Assembly: GCF_923081025.1 (NCBI RefSeq)
Contig: NZ_CAKLPZ010000004.1
Span: 310,001-374,000, forward strand
Direction of reading: 5' to 3'
DNA length: 64,000 nucleotides
DNA from: Neolewinella maritima
GTDB lineage: Bacteria > Bacteroidota > Bacteroidia > Chitinophagales > Saprospiraceae
The position numbers and the translations under genes are program-made. Every line of letters begins with the position of its first letter. The first letter of the stretch is position 1. This document shows positions 25,799 to 34,412 of the stretch, one piece after another. The notes beneath the pieces are model-generated. The model had not been told where the DNA came from, ran no database searches, and was given only the letters and a program-made list of their open reading frames with translations.

Positions 25799-26742
25799 CC
25801 GACCCCTCCCTGCGCGCCGTGATCGACCTCGGCACCAACACCTTTCACCTCCTCATCGGACGGGTCCTGCCGGATCAGCGCATCGAGGAAGTGTACCGCG
25901 AACGCATATTCGTCAAACTGGCCAGTGCGGGCATCGAGCTGATCGGACCCGAGCCCTTCGCCCGCGGCATCGCAGCACTGACGCACTTTCGGGACGTGCT
26001 GGAGCAGCACGCGGTCGGGCACGTCACGGCCATCGGTACGGCGGCGCTGCGTACGGCGAGTAACGGGGAGGAATTCGTCCGCACGGCCGAACTGGAAAGC
26101 GGCATTATCGTACACCTCATCCCCGGAGATACGGAGGCGGGCTACATCACCAACGGCGTGCTGGCGGCACTGCCCCCCCTCACCGACCGCATTCTGATCA
26201 TGGACATCGGCGGCGGATCCACGGAGTACATTATCGCCTCGGCGGAGGGCGTACACTGGCGCCGGTCCTTCCCCATCGGCGTCGCCGTACTGGAGCGACT
26301 CTTTCACCGGACGGATCCGATCAGCGAGTTAGAGATCCGCGAGTTGGAAACCTTCCTGTACAAGCAACTTGCCCCCCTGCGCGATGCGCTGGCGGAGTAC
26401 CCAGCCCACCACCTGGTCGGTGCCGCCGGCACCTTCGACGTGATGGCCGACGTGCTGCTGGACCGCAGCGCCATCGCGCACGCCACGAGTCATTCGCTCG
26501 ACCTGAGTGGTCTGGAAGCCCTGCATTTCTCCATCATCGCGGCCACTACCACCGAGCGGCTTGCCATCGCGGGCATTCCCCCCGAGCGGGTCGACCTGAT
26601 CGTAGTAGCCATGCTGCTGATCCGGCACACCATCCAACTGGCGGGTATCGATAAAATTACGGTGAGCGACTACGCGATGAAGGAAGGCATTTTGCTGGAG
26701 CAGAATGACCCCGTCAGTGTGTCTGGTCAAAATCCTGAATGA
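25795..26742 (+). CDS. Ppx/GppA family exopolyphosphatase
   Basis: 315 residues. The ASKHA fold is visible: VIDLGTNTFHLL (phosphate 1 loop, ~9), TAALRTASN (~82), MDIGGGSTEYI (phosphate 2 loop, ~138) and GAAGTFDVM (~205). The length fits the short form with only the two ATPase-like domains, as in many Bacteroidota. It hydrolyses polyphosphate or pppGpp. Starts by ATGA overlap with the lipoprotein gene; its last 29 bases overlap the convergent DUF3137 gene. Confidence 0.92.
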   Translation: MTDPSLRAVIDLGTNTFHLLIGRVLPDQRIEEVYRERIFVKLASAGIELIGPEPFARGIAALTHFRDVLEQHAVGHVTAIGTAALRTASNGEEFVRTAELESGIIVHLIPGDTEAGYITNGVLAALPPLTDRILIMDIGGGSTEYIIASAEGVHWRRSFPIGVAVLERLFHRTDPISELEIRELETFLYKQLAPLRDALAEYPAHHLVGAAGTFDVMADVLLDRSAIAHATSHSLDLSGLEALHFSIIAATTTERLAIAGIPPERVDLIVVAMLLIRHTIQLAGIDKITVSDYAMKEGILLEQNDPVSVSGQNPE

Positions 26743-27646
26743 CGCCCAACATCAGTGTGATGTCGGCGTAGAAGCGGCGGATGAGCTGAAACGACAGGTT
26801 GGACCGAAAGAAGCGGGGTTCCAGTAAGTCATAGCCATGCTCCAGTCCAATAAATAAATCCTGATCGTGAACGGCGAAGTACAGATCGCGGTGCTCTCGC
26901 TGATAAAAGGCTAGCAGCGCGTCCTGCATCGGGGGGGTGAGAATACCGGCTACCTTAGTCCCCGGATAGGCGTAGACAGCGAAGGAGTCGCGAAATTCCT
27001 GGTTCAGGATCTCTACATCTGCTGATCGGCCCTGACTGCCCACGTAAGCATCTACCGAGCGCTTTAGCCGGCGTAGGTGATGACGGGGCCAGACTGCCAG
27101 CCGCCCCTGCGTGGGCTCGTTGAATACCGCATGGACGAACAATCCACTGAAGACCAACTGTAGCCGGTTGCTGGCCGGACTAATCTCCTGCACGTACGCC
27201 TCCCCCATCTCGAAGGCCATCTCCCCGACCAGACCGCGGATGTAGTCCTCGGCGCGGTAGCTGTCCGGATGGGGGCGGAACAGCCCGCTGCGTTCGAAGC
27301 GATCCTGCAGTATGGGGCGTTTGGCGTCGTAGGCCAGTGACCGGAAGTTGGGAGAATCATTGATGAAGTCGAGCAGCAGCTGAATGATGGCCGGCTTGAA
27401 GGACTGCCGGAAGCGCTCGATCCGCAGGTATAGCCAGCCCATGTAAAATGCTACGGGCATGACCAGAATCAGGTTTAGAAACCCCAGGTCATAGACCAGG
27501 AAAACGATACCAACGGCTAGGATACCCCCCAGGGAAAGCGCGATACCCCAGAGAATGCGCTTACGCAGACCCTCCAGACGGAGCAGCTCCGGTCGGATGG
27601 TGGTGTTGTAGTACAGCCGGAGCTCGGGCAGGCGGGGGGGAAGCAT
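26714..27646 (-). CDS. DUF3137 membrane protein
   Basis: 310 residues. Two adjacent hydrophobic helices lie at ~31-75 (ILWGIALSLGGILAVGIVFL, then LNLILVMPVAFYMGWLY). The soluble C-terminal part has the DUF3137 pattern (FSGLFVHAVFN, LNQEFRDSFAVYA). Function is unknown. No further gene follows on its strand; it overlaps the Ppx gene tail to tail by 29 bases. Confidence 0.85.
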   Translation of the reverse strand: MLPPRLPELRLYYNTTIRPELLRLEGLRKRILWGIALSLGGILAVGIVFLVYDLGFLNLILVMPVAFYMGWLYLRIERFRQSFKPAIIQLLLDFINDSPNFRSLAYDAKRPILQDRFERSGLFRPHPDSYRAEDYIRGLVGEMAFEMGEAYVQEISPASNRLQLVFSGLFVHAVFNEPTQGRLAVWPRHHLRRLKRSVDAYVGSQGRSADVEILNQEFRDSFAVYAYPGTKVAGILTPPMQDALLAFYQREHRDLYFAVHDQDLFIGLEHGYDLLEPRFFRSNLSFQLIRRFYADITLMLGVIQDFDQTH

Positions 27647-27710
27647 GGGCCGAAAGGTAGCACACGCCTACCAACCGGGGGGCGGGCAAAAGTGTCTCCT
27701 GTAAAACCCC

Positions 27711-27718
27711 TATCTTTG
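27711..27718 (+). promoter_or_regulatory. -7 box of the bamD operon
   Basis: TATCTTTG fits TAnnTTTG perfectly and ends 7 bases before the bamD ATG, predicting an extremely short or absent 5' leader. No -33 TTG seen. Confidence 0.55.
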
Positions 27719-27725
27719 CGCGCTT

Positions 27726-28559
27726 ATGCAGTACAGCATCAAACTGATCGTTCTCCTACTGGCCGTTTTTCTCGTGAGCTGCCGCAGCGAGTTCGAGACC
27801 ATTCGTACCAGTACGGACCCCGAGCTCATCCTCAAAAAGGCCGATGCCTACTACGATGCCGATGAGTACCAGCGGGCGCAGACCCTGTACGAACTTGTCA
27901 TCGCCCCCTACCGCGGCCGCGCCGAGGCCGAGCAGATCGCCTACCGCTACGCCTATACCTACTACTACACCGAGCAGTTCGTACTGGCCAGCTACTACTT
28001 CAAGAACTTCGCCACTACCTACGGGGGCAGCGCGCTGCGGGAGGAAGCGGACTTCATGTCGGCCTACTCCAATTACGAGCTCAGCCCTATTTACCGACTC
28101 GACCAGAGCTATAGCGTAAAGGCCATCGAGGGCTTCGAGGAGTTCGCCAACCGCTACCCCAACAGCGAGCGCGTAGCCGAGGCCAACCGCCTCATCGACG
28201 AGATGCGCGCCAAGATGGAGCTCAAAGACTTCGAAAGCGCTAAGCTTTATATGGACATCGAGCGTTATGAGTCTGCACTCACCAGCTTCGAGAACGTCCT
28301 CAAGGAATACCCCGAGACCAAACGGGCCGAGGAGATCCGCTACCTCATGGCCAAGGTGCAGTACGAATACGCCGACCGCAGTTTCCGCCTCCGGAAACCG
28401 GAACGCCTGGAAGCTACCATCGCCCTGGCGAACAACTTCCTGGCCCGCTTCCCCAACAGCCAGTGGCAAACGGAAGTGACCACCATCCTATCCAAATCAC
28501 AGAAAGAACTAAACGATCTAGCAGATGTCAGATATCAAAGCACGAGCACAGGGACTTAG
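27726..28559 (+). CDS. bamD: Outer membrane protein assembly factor BamD
   Basis: 277 residues. Lipoprotein signal with lipobox LVSC (Cys 19), then TPR-like helical pairs: KKADAYYDADEYQRAQTLYE, FVLASYYFKNFATTYG, AEANRLIDEMRAKME, YESALTSFENVLKEYPETKR. BamD is the essential lipoprotein of the BAM complex, which inserts beta-barrels. First gene of a conserved Bacteroidota operon; the rpoZ start lies inside its last 35 bases. Confidence 0.93.
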   Translation: MQYSIKLIVLLLAVFLVSCRSEFETIRTSTDPELILKKADAYYDADEYQRAQTLYELVIAPYRGRAEAEQIAYRYAYTYYYTEQFVLASYYFKNFATTYGGSALREEADFMSAYSNYELSPIYRLDQSYSVKAIEGFEEFANRYPNSERVAEANRLIDEMRAKMELKDFESAKLYMDIERYESALTSFENVLKEYPETKRAEEIRYLMAKVQYEYADRSFRLRKPERLEATIALANNFLARFPNSQWQTEVTTILSKSQKELNDLADVRYQSTSTGT

Positions 28560-28875
28560 CCCCGACACCGCCGCCCGCGACATTCAACGCGTCGTCGGCA
28601 AGACCGGCAACATTTATGAGTCCCTCGCGATCGTGAGCCGCCGCGCCCGTCAGCTGGCTGTCGACATCAAGCACGAGCTCGACCAGAAGCTCGAAGAGTT
28701 TGCCGAAGTCACCGATACCATCGAGGAGATCGTAGAGAACAAGGAGCAGATCGAGATCTCCAAGTTCTACGAGAAGCTGCCCAACCCCGTCCTGATCGCC
28801 ATGCGCGAATACCTCGACGACGAGCTCTACAGCCGCTACAACGAACGCCGCGAGGACGAGGAGGACGAGCTCTAG
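28525..28875 (+). CDS. rpoZ: RNA polymerase omega subunit, Bacteroidota type
   Basis: 116 residues. The TGNIYESLAIVSRRARQL segment is the omega core as found in this phylum; the C-terminal tail is very acidic (NERREDEEDEL). Omega helps assemble the beta' subunit. It overlaps bamD by 35 bases and precedes the GTG of coaBC by 7 bases, so expression is coupled. Confidence 0.9.
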   Translation: MSDIKARAQGLSPDTAARDIQRVVGKTGNIYESLAIVSRRARQLAVDIKHELDQKLEEFAEVTDTIEEIVENKEQIEISKFYEKLPNPVLIAMREYLDDELYSRYNERREDEEDEL

Positions 28876-28882
28876 CGCCCCC

Positions 28883-30076
28883 GTGCTAGCCGGAAAAAAA
28901 GTTATTCTGGGTGTCAGCGGCAGCATCGCCGCCTACAAGTCTGCCCTGATCGTCCGCGGCCTCATCCGGGCGGGCGCGCAGGTGCGGGTGCTGATGACGC
29001 CGGCCGCTACCGAATTTATTTCGCCGCTTACCCTGGCTACCCTGTCCAAGCACGAGGTCATCACCTCCGTGCACAGCGAGGCGGGCTGGAACAACCATGT
29101 CGAACTGGGGCTGTGGGCGGACGTCTATCTAATCGCCCCCACCACGGCTACTACCCTCGCTAAGCTTGCCCACGGCATCTGCGACTCGGCGCTGGTAGCC
29201 GTATACCTCTCGGCTCGCTGCCCGGTCTTCTTTGCGCCGGCTATGGATGTGGACATGTGGCTACACCCCGCCACCCGCGCCAACGTAGCCACCCTGCAGT
29301 CGTACGGCAACTACCTGATCGATGTAGACAGTGGCGAACTGGCCAGCGGTCTGAACGGACAGGGCCGACTAGCCGAGCCGGAGCGTATCCTACAGACCCT
29401 CACCGATCACTTCTCCCCGGGTGACCTGACGGGCAGCCGCATCCTGATCACCGCCGGCCCCACCCACGAGGACCTGGACCCGGTCCGCTACCTCGGCAAC
29501 CGTAGCACGGGTAAGATGGGTATCGCCCTGGCCGAAGCCGCTGCTGCCCGCGGGGCAGAGGTCGAGCTTATCCTGGGCCCTACCGAGTTATCCACATCCG
29601 TACCGGGTGTAACGACGACCAACGTACGCTCCGCGCTAGAGATGCACGCGGCCGCTATGGCACGCTGGTCTGACTGTACGGCCGGTATCCTGAGTGCGGC
29701 CGTGGCCGACTACCGCCCCGCCGAAGTAGCTAAGGAAAAGATCAAAAAGTCCGACGGAGCACTACAGCTCCGCCTCGTGCGCAATCCTGACATCGCTGCC
29801 GAATTAGGAGCAAGCAAGCGACCGGACCAACTACTCGTAGGCTTTGCCCTGGAAACCGAGAACGGCGTGGAGAATGCCCGCGGTAAACTCGAGCGCAAGC
29901 AGCTGGATTTTATCGTACTCAACTCCCCCCGTACCCCGGGAGCGGGCTTCGGTCACGATACCAACCAAATCCAGCTGGTCGACCGCAATATGGTGACCGA
30001 CTTCGAGTTAAAATCGAAGCGCGCCGTAGCCGAAGACATCCTCGACCGCCTCGTAGCCGTTAAACAGACACGATGA
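28883..30076 (+). CDS. coaBC: Bifunctional phosphopantothenoylcysteine decarboxylase / phosphopantothenate-cysteine ligase
   Basis: 397 residues from a GTG. N-terminal CoaC flavoprotein: GVSGSIAAYK (~9), the active-site His in WNNHVELG (~72) and the loop PAMDVDMW (~115). C-terminal CoaB: AGPTHEDLDPVR (~193) and GNRSTGKMG (~207), with SAAVADYRP and KIKK later. It makes phosphopantetheine for coenzyme A. Its stop overlaps the next gene (ATGA). Confidence 0.95.
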   Translation: MLAGKKVILGVSGSIAAYKSALIVRGLIRAGAQVRVLMTPAATEFISPLTLATLSKHEVITSVHSEAGWNNHVELGLWADVYLIAPTTATTLAKLAHGICDSALVAVYLSARCPVFFAPAMDVDMWLHPATRANVATLQSYGNYLIDVDSGELASGLNGQGRLAEPERILQTLTDHFSPGDLTGSRILITAGPTHEDLDPVRYLGNRSTGKMGIALAEAAAARGAEVELILGPTELSTSVPGVTTTNVRSALEMHAAAMARWSDCTAGILSAAVADYRPAEVAKEKIKKSDGALQLRLVRNPDIAAELGASKRPDQLLVGFALETENGVENARGKLERKQLDFIVLNSPRTPGAGFGHDTNQIQLVDRNMVTDFELKSKRAVAEDILDRLVAVKQTR

Positions 30077-31047
30077 AACAGACCGCCGCCCTCCTCCTCA
30101 CGTTCTGCCTCCCACTCTTACTTACGGCACAGAGCGAGATCAACTGGACCATCAACCTGAATACCCAGCAGATCACCCAGACCGACAAGCGGGTGTTCCA
30201 GACGCTGGAAAAGGACCTGGCTATCTTTCTCAACGGACAGACCTGGACCAACGACCGCTTCGAACCGGAAGAGCGCATCGAGGCTACGGTCTTTCTCACC
30301 CTCGCCGAGCAGACCGATGATGGTCGGGGGCAGGATTCCGAAGTGGTCGTGCCCAATCAGTTCAAGGGCACCATGGCTATTCAGACCTCCCGGCCCATTT
30401 ATGGAGTAGGTGAGGTTACCCCCGTACTCAACTACCAGGATAAGCGCATCGGCTTCAGCTACGAGCAGTTTGCCGCTATTCAGCTGTCCGAGCAGTCATT
30501 TACTTCAGAGTTGGCCTCCATTATGGGTTTCTATGCCTACCTGATCATCGGGCTGGACTACGATACCTTCTCCCCCCTTGGTGGCCAGCCCTACTACGAG
30601 CAGGCCCAGGAGATCTACAACCGCCTGCCCAGTGGTCTGCAGAACGCCGGCGGCTGGACGGCAGCCGGAAAAACCAATAACCGCTACTTTCTGCTCGAGA
30701 ATCTCCTCAGCCCCCGCATGCTCCCCATGCGCCGTGCCCTGTATAATTACCACCGCCTCGGTCTGGACCTGATGCTTACTGACCCCATAGCGGCCCGCAA
30801 CAACATCACACTGGCCATCGAGGATATGCAGGCCGCCAACCAGGCGTACCCAAGCTCGGCCCTCGTCCAGACCTTCGTGGATGCGAAGCGGGAAGAGATC
30901 ATTGAGATCTACCGGGGCGCTACCGGACCGGAGCAAAATGCGGTCATCCAAATGATGACGCGCGTAGATCCGGCCGGCTCGGGCCGCTACCGCGAGATTC
31001 GGGCGCCAGCTTCGGCTAAAGGCCGCGGGCGAGCCGGTACGCGATAA
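30073..31047 (+). CDS. DUF4835 family exported protein (PorD-like, T9SS-associated)
   Basis: 324 residues. Signal peptide ~1-20 (LLLTAQ). The body matches the DUF4835 family: NLNTQQITQTDKRVFQTLEK, LASIMGFYAYLIIGLDYDTF, GGQPYYEQAQEIYNRLP. Its place directly after coaBC is a conserved Bacteroidota arrangement, and the family has been linked to type IX secretion (PorD). Its last 32 bases overlap the convergent topoisomerase gene. Confidence 0.87.
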   Translation: MKQTAALLLTFCLPLLLTAQSEINWTINLNTQQITQTDKRVFQTLEKDLAIFLNGQTWTNDRFEPEERIEATVFLTLAEQTDDGRGQDSEVVVPNQFKGTMAIQTSRPIYGVGEVTPVLNYQDKRIGFSYEQFAAIQLSEQSFTSELASIMGFYAYLIIGLDYDTFSPLGGQPYYEQAQEIYNRLPSGLQNAGGWTAAGKTNNRYFLLENLLSPRMLPMRRALYNYHRLGLDLMLTDPIAARNNITLAIEDMQAANQAYPSSALVQTFVDAKREEIIEIYRGATGPEQNAVIQMMTRVDPAGSGRYREIRAPASAKGRGRAGTR

Positions 31048-32062
31048 TTTCGTCGTGGTCGAACTCCCCGTCGGTCTGCCGCTCTTCCTTGGCTAAAATA
31101 GAATCTTCGTCCGGTATGCGCTCTTCGGCTACCGCTGCCAGCACGCTGGGGTGGATGTAGTATTTGCGGCACACCGCGGTTGTGTTACCCAGAAACTCTG
31201 CTACCCGTTCTACGACGCGTAGATCGGGACGCTCGGGTAGCTCACCCCCGTGTTCCTCCCGCAACTCCCAGTAGGCATCGACCGCTGCGGCCGTACCCGC
31301 CCAGGTGCGGAAGTACTTACTACTGAACTCCGGGCCTACGAGCTGCTTGACCATCTCGTTAACATCACTACTGTCCAGGTTCGTCATGCGCCCATCTTCC
31401 CCCCGGTAGCGAAATACTTCGTAGCCCGGGAGTTCACTCATATTGGTCAGTATGCGGATCAGTTTGGGATCGGTCAGGTCCACCTCGCGTTCCTGCCCGC
31501 TCTTACCGATATAATCAAAGTGAAGACCCTCGTCATCTACCTCCACGTGCTTGCGCCGCAGGGTAGTCAGGCCGATGGTACCGTTGCGCTTGCGGTACGC
31601 GCTATTGCCTACGCGCATGCCGGTCTCATCCATCAGGGCCAGGGCTACTGCGGCTACCCGCTCCTTAGTCCAGCCCCGCGAGGAATCGCTGATGATGCTG
31701 CGCAGGGTACGCCGGGCGCCCGGTAGGGCGGTAGCGAAGTCGACCAGGGTGTTGAATTTATCTAATTGGTTGAAGGCCAGCCAGTCCGGATGGTAGCGGT
31801 ACTGCTTGCGGCCGGCCTCGTCGCGGCCCGTGCTCAGCAGGTGGCCGTTCTCTACGGGGCAGATCCAGACTTCGGTCCAGGCCGGAGGGATGGCTAGTGA
31901 CGAAAGACGGTCGTGCACCAGTTGATCTTCGATCAGGCTACCGTCTTCGCGATAGTAGTCGAATTCTTTGTCCTTGCGGGTCTTGCGCGACCAGCCGGGC
32001 TGTTCGTCGGAGACGTGGACAAGATCGGGTACGTGGAAGGAGTTACTGCGAGCGGCCCCCAT
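31016..32062 (-). CDS. DNA topoisomerase IB (poxvirus type)
   Basis: 348 residues, the usual size for bacterial enzymes. Catalytic set visible: MRVGNSAYRKRNGTIGLTTL (Arg region ~150), GKSGQ (Lys ~187), KYFRTWAGT (Arg ~252) and CRKYYIHP with the nucleophile Tyr at ~302. It relaxes supercoils of either sign by single-strand nicking without ATP. Overlaps the DUF4835 gene tail to tail. Confidence 0.95.
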   Translation of the reverse strand: MGAARSNSFHVPDLVHVSDEQPGWSRKTRKDKEFDYYREDGSLIEDQLVHDRLSSLAIPPAWTEVWICPVENGHLLSTGRDEAGRKQYRYHPDWLAFNQLDKFNTLVDFATALPGARRTLRSIISDSSRGWTKERVAAVALALMDETGMRVGNSAYRKRNGTIGLTTLRRKHVEVDDEGLHFDYIGKSGQEREVDLTDPKLIRILTNMSELPGYEVFRYRGEDGRMTNLDSSDVNEMVKQLVGPEFSSKYFRTWAGTAAAVDAYWELREEHGGELPERPDLRVVERVAEFLGNTTAVCRKYYIHPSVLAAVAEERIPDEDSILAKEERQTDGEFDHDEIIAYRLARGL

Positions 32063-32116
32063 GGGTTAGCGTTTACTGACCCAGCTTAAAGGAAAAAACG
32101 GCGCGCAGGTTTTCGG

Positions 32117-32344
32117 CTAGTCCGCGCGCAGTCCGGCAATGCGGGCGCGGATCGTCCCGAGCAGGTCGGGGGGAGGGGCCTGGGGGCGCAGGTTGCGCTT
32201 CAATAATACTTTCAGGGCGGCCTCGTCGGTGAGGCTGCTGCTGTCTAGTTGTTCGTCCTGTGGACAGTCCGGTTCAGCCACTTCGGGCAGCGTACGACCG
32301 GGGCGATACGGGGCCCCGTTGCGGGGGGGATGACTGGGAAACAT
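32117..32344 (-). CDS. Small protein downstream of the sigma factor, possible anti-sigma-like
   Basis: 75 residues, Pro-rich N terminus, then LKVLLKRNLRPQAPPPDLL and TIRARIAGL, a helical tail resembling the end of RsrA-type anti-sigma proteins. The zinc-binding Cys/His motif of those proteins is absent and there is no membrane helix. It starts 55 bases after the sigma-factor stop, with a hairpin between. Function uncertain. Confidence 0.5.
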   Translation of the reverse strand: MFPSHPPRNGAPYRPGRTLPEVAEPDCPQDEQLDSSSLTDEAALKVLLKRNLRPQAPPPDLLGTIRARIAGLRAD

Positions 32345-32360
32345 AGCAGTAGAATTGAAA

Positions 32361-32394
32361 CGTGCCGCCCCCGAACGGAATCGGAGGCGGCACG
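32361..32394 (-). terminator. Hairpin between the sigma-factor gene and the small downstream ORF
   Basis: CGTGCCGCC (32361-32369) pairs with GGCGGCACG (32386-32394), and the stem extends inward. On the minus strand TTTCAATTCT follows. It probably ends most sigma-gene transcripts and reduces read-through into the 75-residue ORF. Confidence 0.65.
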
Positions 32395-32399
32395 CGGGT

Positions 32400-32978
32400 T
32401 TAACCTAAGTTGCGGGTATTGACAATGCCGAATGTACGCTCGGCGTATCCCTGTAGTTGCTTGATCAGCGCAATGCGGGCGCGGCGGGTCACGCTTTTCA
32501 CGGTATTCAGTGGTAGCTCCATAGCCTCGGCGATCTCTTTTTCGGCAAAGTCGTAGAGGTCGGCCATCAGCACGATCGCCCGCTGCTTGTCGTTCAGCAG
32601 GGCCATGGCGCGCATAATAGGATCGCTGAAGTCACGGTCCAGCGCACCGGCAATGCGCAGGTCGGCGAAGCCGGCCATGGGACTGCCTTCGTCGCGGTAC
32701 TGGTAGGCGCTGCGCTCGTCCAGCTCCTGCTCGCCCCGCCGCTTCCGCTTGCGGTAGTCGTTGATGAACAGGTTACGCGCCAGACAGAACAGCCAGGCGC
32801 GGCCATTGGTCCCGCTCTCGTAGTGATCCAGTTTAAGGTAGGCACGCGCATATGTCTCCTGCGTCAGGTCAGCAGCATCGCTGCCGTTGCCGGCCATGCG
32901 CAGCAGAAAGTTGTAGACCACTTGGTAGTGGACCAGGAGCTCCGCCTCAAATACGTGCTCGCGGGTCGTGCGTGCCAT
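32400..32978 (-). CDS. ECF-type RNA polymerase sigma factor
   Basis: 192 residues. Region 2: ADLTQETYARAYLKLDHYES and WLFCLARNLFINDYRKRKRR. Region 4: LNDKQRAIVLMADLYDFAEKEIAEAMELPLNTVKSVTRRAR with its helix-turn-helix. No anti-sigma with a membrane helix is adjacent; the 75-residue ORF downstream is the only candidate partner. A minus-strand TATATTTA box (33054-33047) about 70 bases upstream is a likely -7 element. Confidence 0.92.
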   Translation of the reverse strand: MARTTREHVFEAELLVHYQVVYNFLLRMAGNGSDAADLTQETYARAYLKLDHYESGTNGRAWLFCLARNLFINDYRKRKRRGEQELDERSAYQYRDEGSPMAGFADLRIAGALDRDFSDPIMRAMALLNDKQRAIVLMADLYDFAEKEIAEAMELPLNTVKSVTRRARIALIKQLQGYAERTFGIVNTRNLG

Positions 32979-33461
32979 GGTTGGAAGAATTAAACAGGGG
33001 TGTGGGTACCAAATGTCGGAGCCGAAGGGAGAAGTTGCAGCTCACCTAAATATAATCTGAGCGCGCAGAATGCCTATAGGCAAGTAGGCGCATAGCAGTC
33101 GAATGGTGAACTTCCACTAGCTTACTCACTACCTATACCGGTCCGTGTGCCTAAGCTTGTTCATGCATGTCACGGTATACCGTAGTCAGCTAACGCCAAT
33201 ACAGCTGTCCTAGACAAAATAGCGCCTCTTCACAGTTTTACTCATCACTTCTCTACCGGCCTTCGCCCAGATCTCGTTTGAGACGAAGCCACGCAGAGGC
33301 TAACGAGGCTCCGCCGGCCATGGCCGACAGACGGAATGGCTGTACGGATCGTTCCGGCCCTGCGCCACTTTGCCGCTCCGGGTGAACCGGGGGATTAGGC
33401 GCGCTTAATTTCTGGTCCTTGCTGTCGTACCTTCGCGGGCGCTTCACCAAAACGTCCCGCC
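32979..33461. other. 483-base intergenic region between sigma factor and corA
   Basis: No supportable gene. It contains a TATATTTA box on the minus strand (33047-33054, for the sigma factor) and TACCTTCG (33428-33435, plus strand, for corA). An open frame at 33253-33450 on the minus strand lacks any recognisable domain. Base composition is less GC-rich than neighbouring genes in 33050-33260. Confidence 0.6.
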
Positions 33462-34412
33462 ATGATCAGCTACTACGCCAGCACAAACGGCCGCCTGGGA
33501 CTTGTGGAGCAGCCCGGCCCCGATACCTGGATCCACCTCTGCCCCCCCTTCGCCGCCGATGAGCTCTCCGGCATGGCGGAGCGCTACGAGCTACCGATCG
33601 ACTTTCTCACCGACCCCCTAGACATCGACGAACGCTCGCGCTACGAACGCGAAGACGATGCTCGCCTGATCGTCATCAACACCCCCGTTCTCAGTCAGGT
33701 AGAAACCGAGAACGACAGCATTTACATCACGGTCCCCATCGGTATCATCCTGACCCCCGAGGCCCTGATCACCATTACGTCTACCGACGATCACCCGGTC
33801 CTGCAGCTCTTTATCGACAACAAGGTGCGCAACGTCAATCCGGCGCGCCGCAGTCAGTTCGTGCTCCGCATTTTCGAGCACACCGTATACCGTTTCCTTA
33901 CCTGCCTCAAGCGCCTCAACGTACGTCGCAACCTGATCGAGCAGGAGCTCTACGACAGCAGCCGCAACCGCGAGCTCAAGCAACTGCTGAGTATAGAAAA
34001 GTCGCTGGTTTACTTCATCAACGCCCTCAACGGCAACGAGCTTCTGAAGATGAAGATGAAGCGCGCCGACTTCCTCGGCATCCGCCAGGACGAGGACCTC
34101 TGGGACCTCTTCGAAGACATCATCATCGACAACGGTCAGGCCCTCGAGATGGCCAATATCTACACCAATATCCTCAACGGCACCATGGACGCCTACGGTT
34201 CCATCATCTCCAACAACCTCAATATCACCATCCAGCGGCTCACGCTCATCACCATCGTGCTTACCGTACCCATGGTCATCGCCAGCTTCTACGGCATGAA
34301 CGTACCCATGCCCCTCCAGGAAAAGAACTACATCTTCATCCTGATCCTGCTACTATCGATCGTACTTAGCGCTGGAGTCATTTACTACTTTCGCCGCAAG
34401 CGATTGTTTTAG
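33462..34412 (+). CDS. CorA-family divalent cation transporter
   Basis: 316 residues. A long cytoplasmic domain, then two C-terminal membrane helices with the signature YGMNVPMP (~280) between them; the GMN motif forms the selectivity filter. The tail is basic (YYFRRKRLF). It carries Mg2+ or another divalent ion as a pentamer. A large inverted repeat array begins right after its stop. Confidence 0.92.
   Translation: MISYYASTNGRLGLVEQPGPDTWIHLCPPFAADELSGMAERYELPIDFLTDPLDIDERSRYEREDDARLIVINTPVLSQVETENDSIYITVPIGIILTPEALITITSTDDHPVLQLFIDNKVRNVNPARRSQFVLRIFEHTVYRFLTCLKRLNVRRNLIEQELYDSSRNRELKQLLSIEKSLVYFINALNGNELLKMKMKRADFLGIRQDEDLWDLFEDIIIDNGQALEMANIYTNILNGTMDAYGSIISNNLNITIQRLTLITIVLTVPMVIASFYGMNVPMPLQEKNYIFILILLLSIVLSAGVIYYFRRKRLF

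Noticed and set aside
33253-33450. 65-residue minus-strand ORF before corA
   Set aside because: No recognisable domain, crosses the corA promoter box, and the composition looks non-coding.
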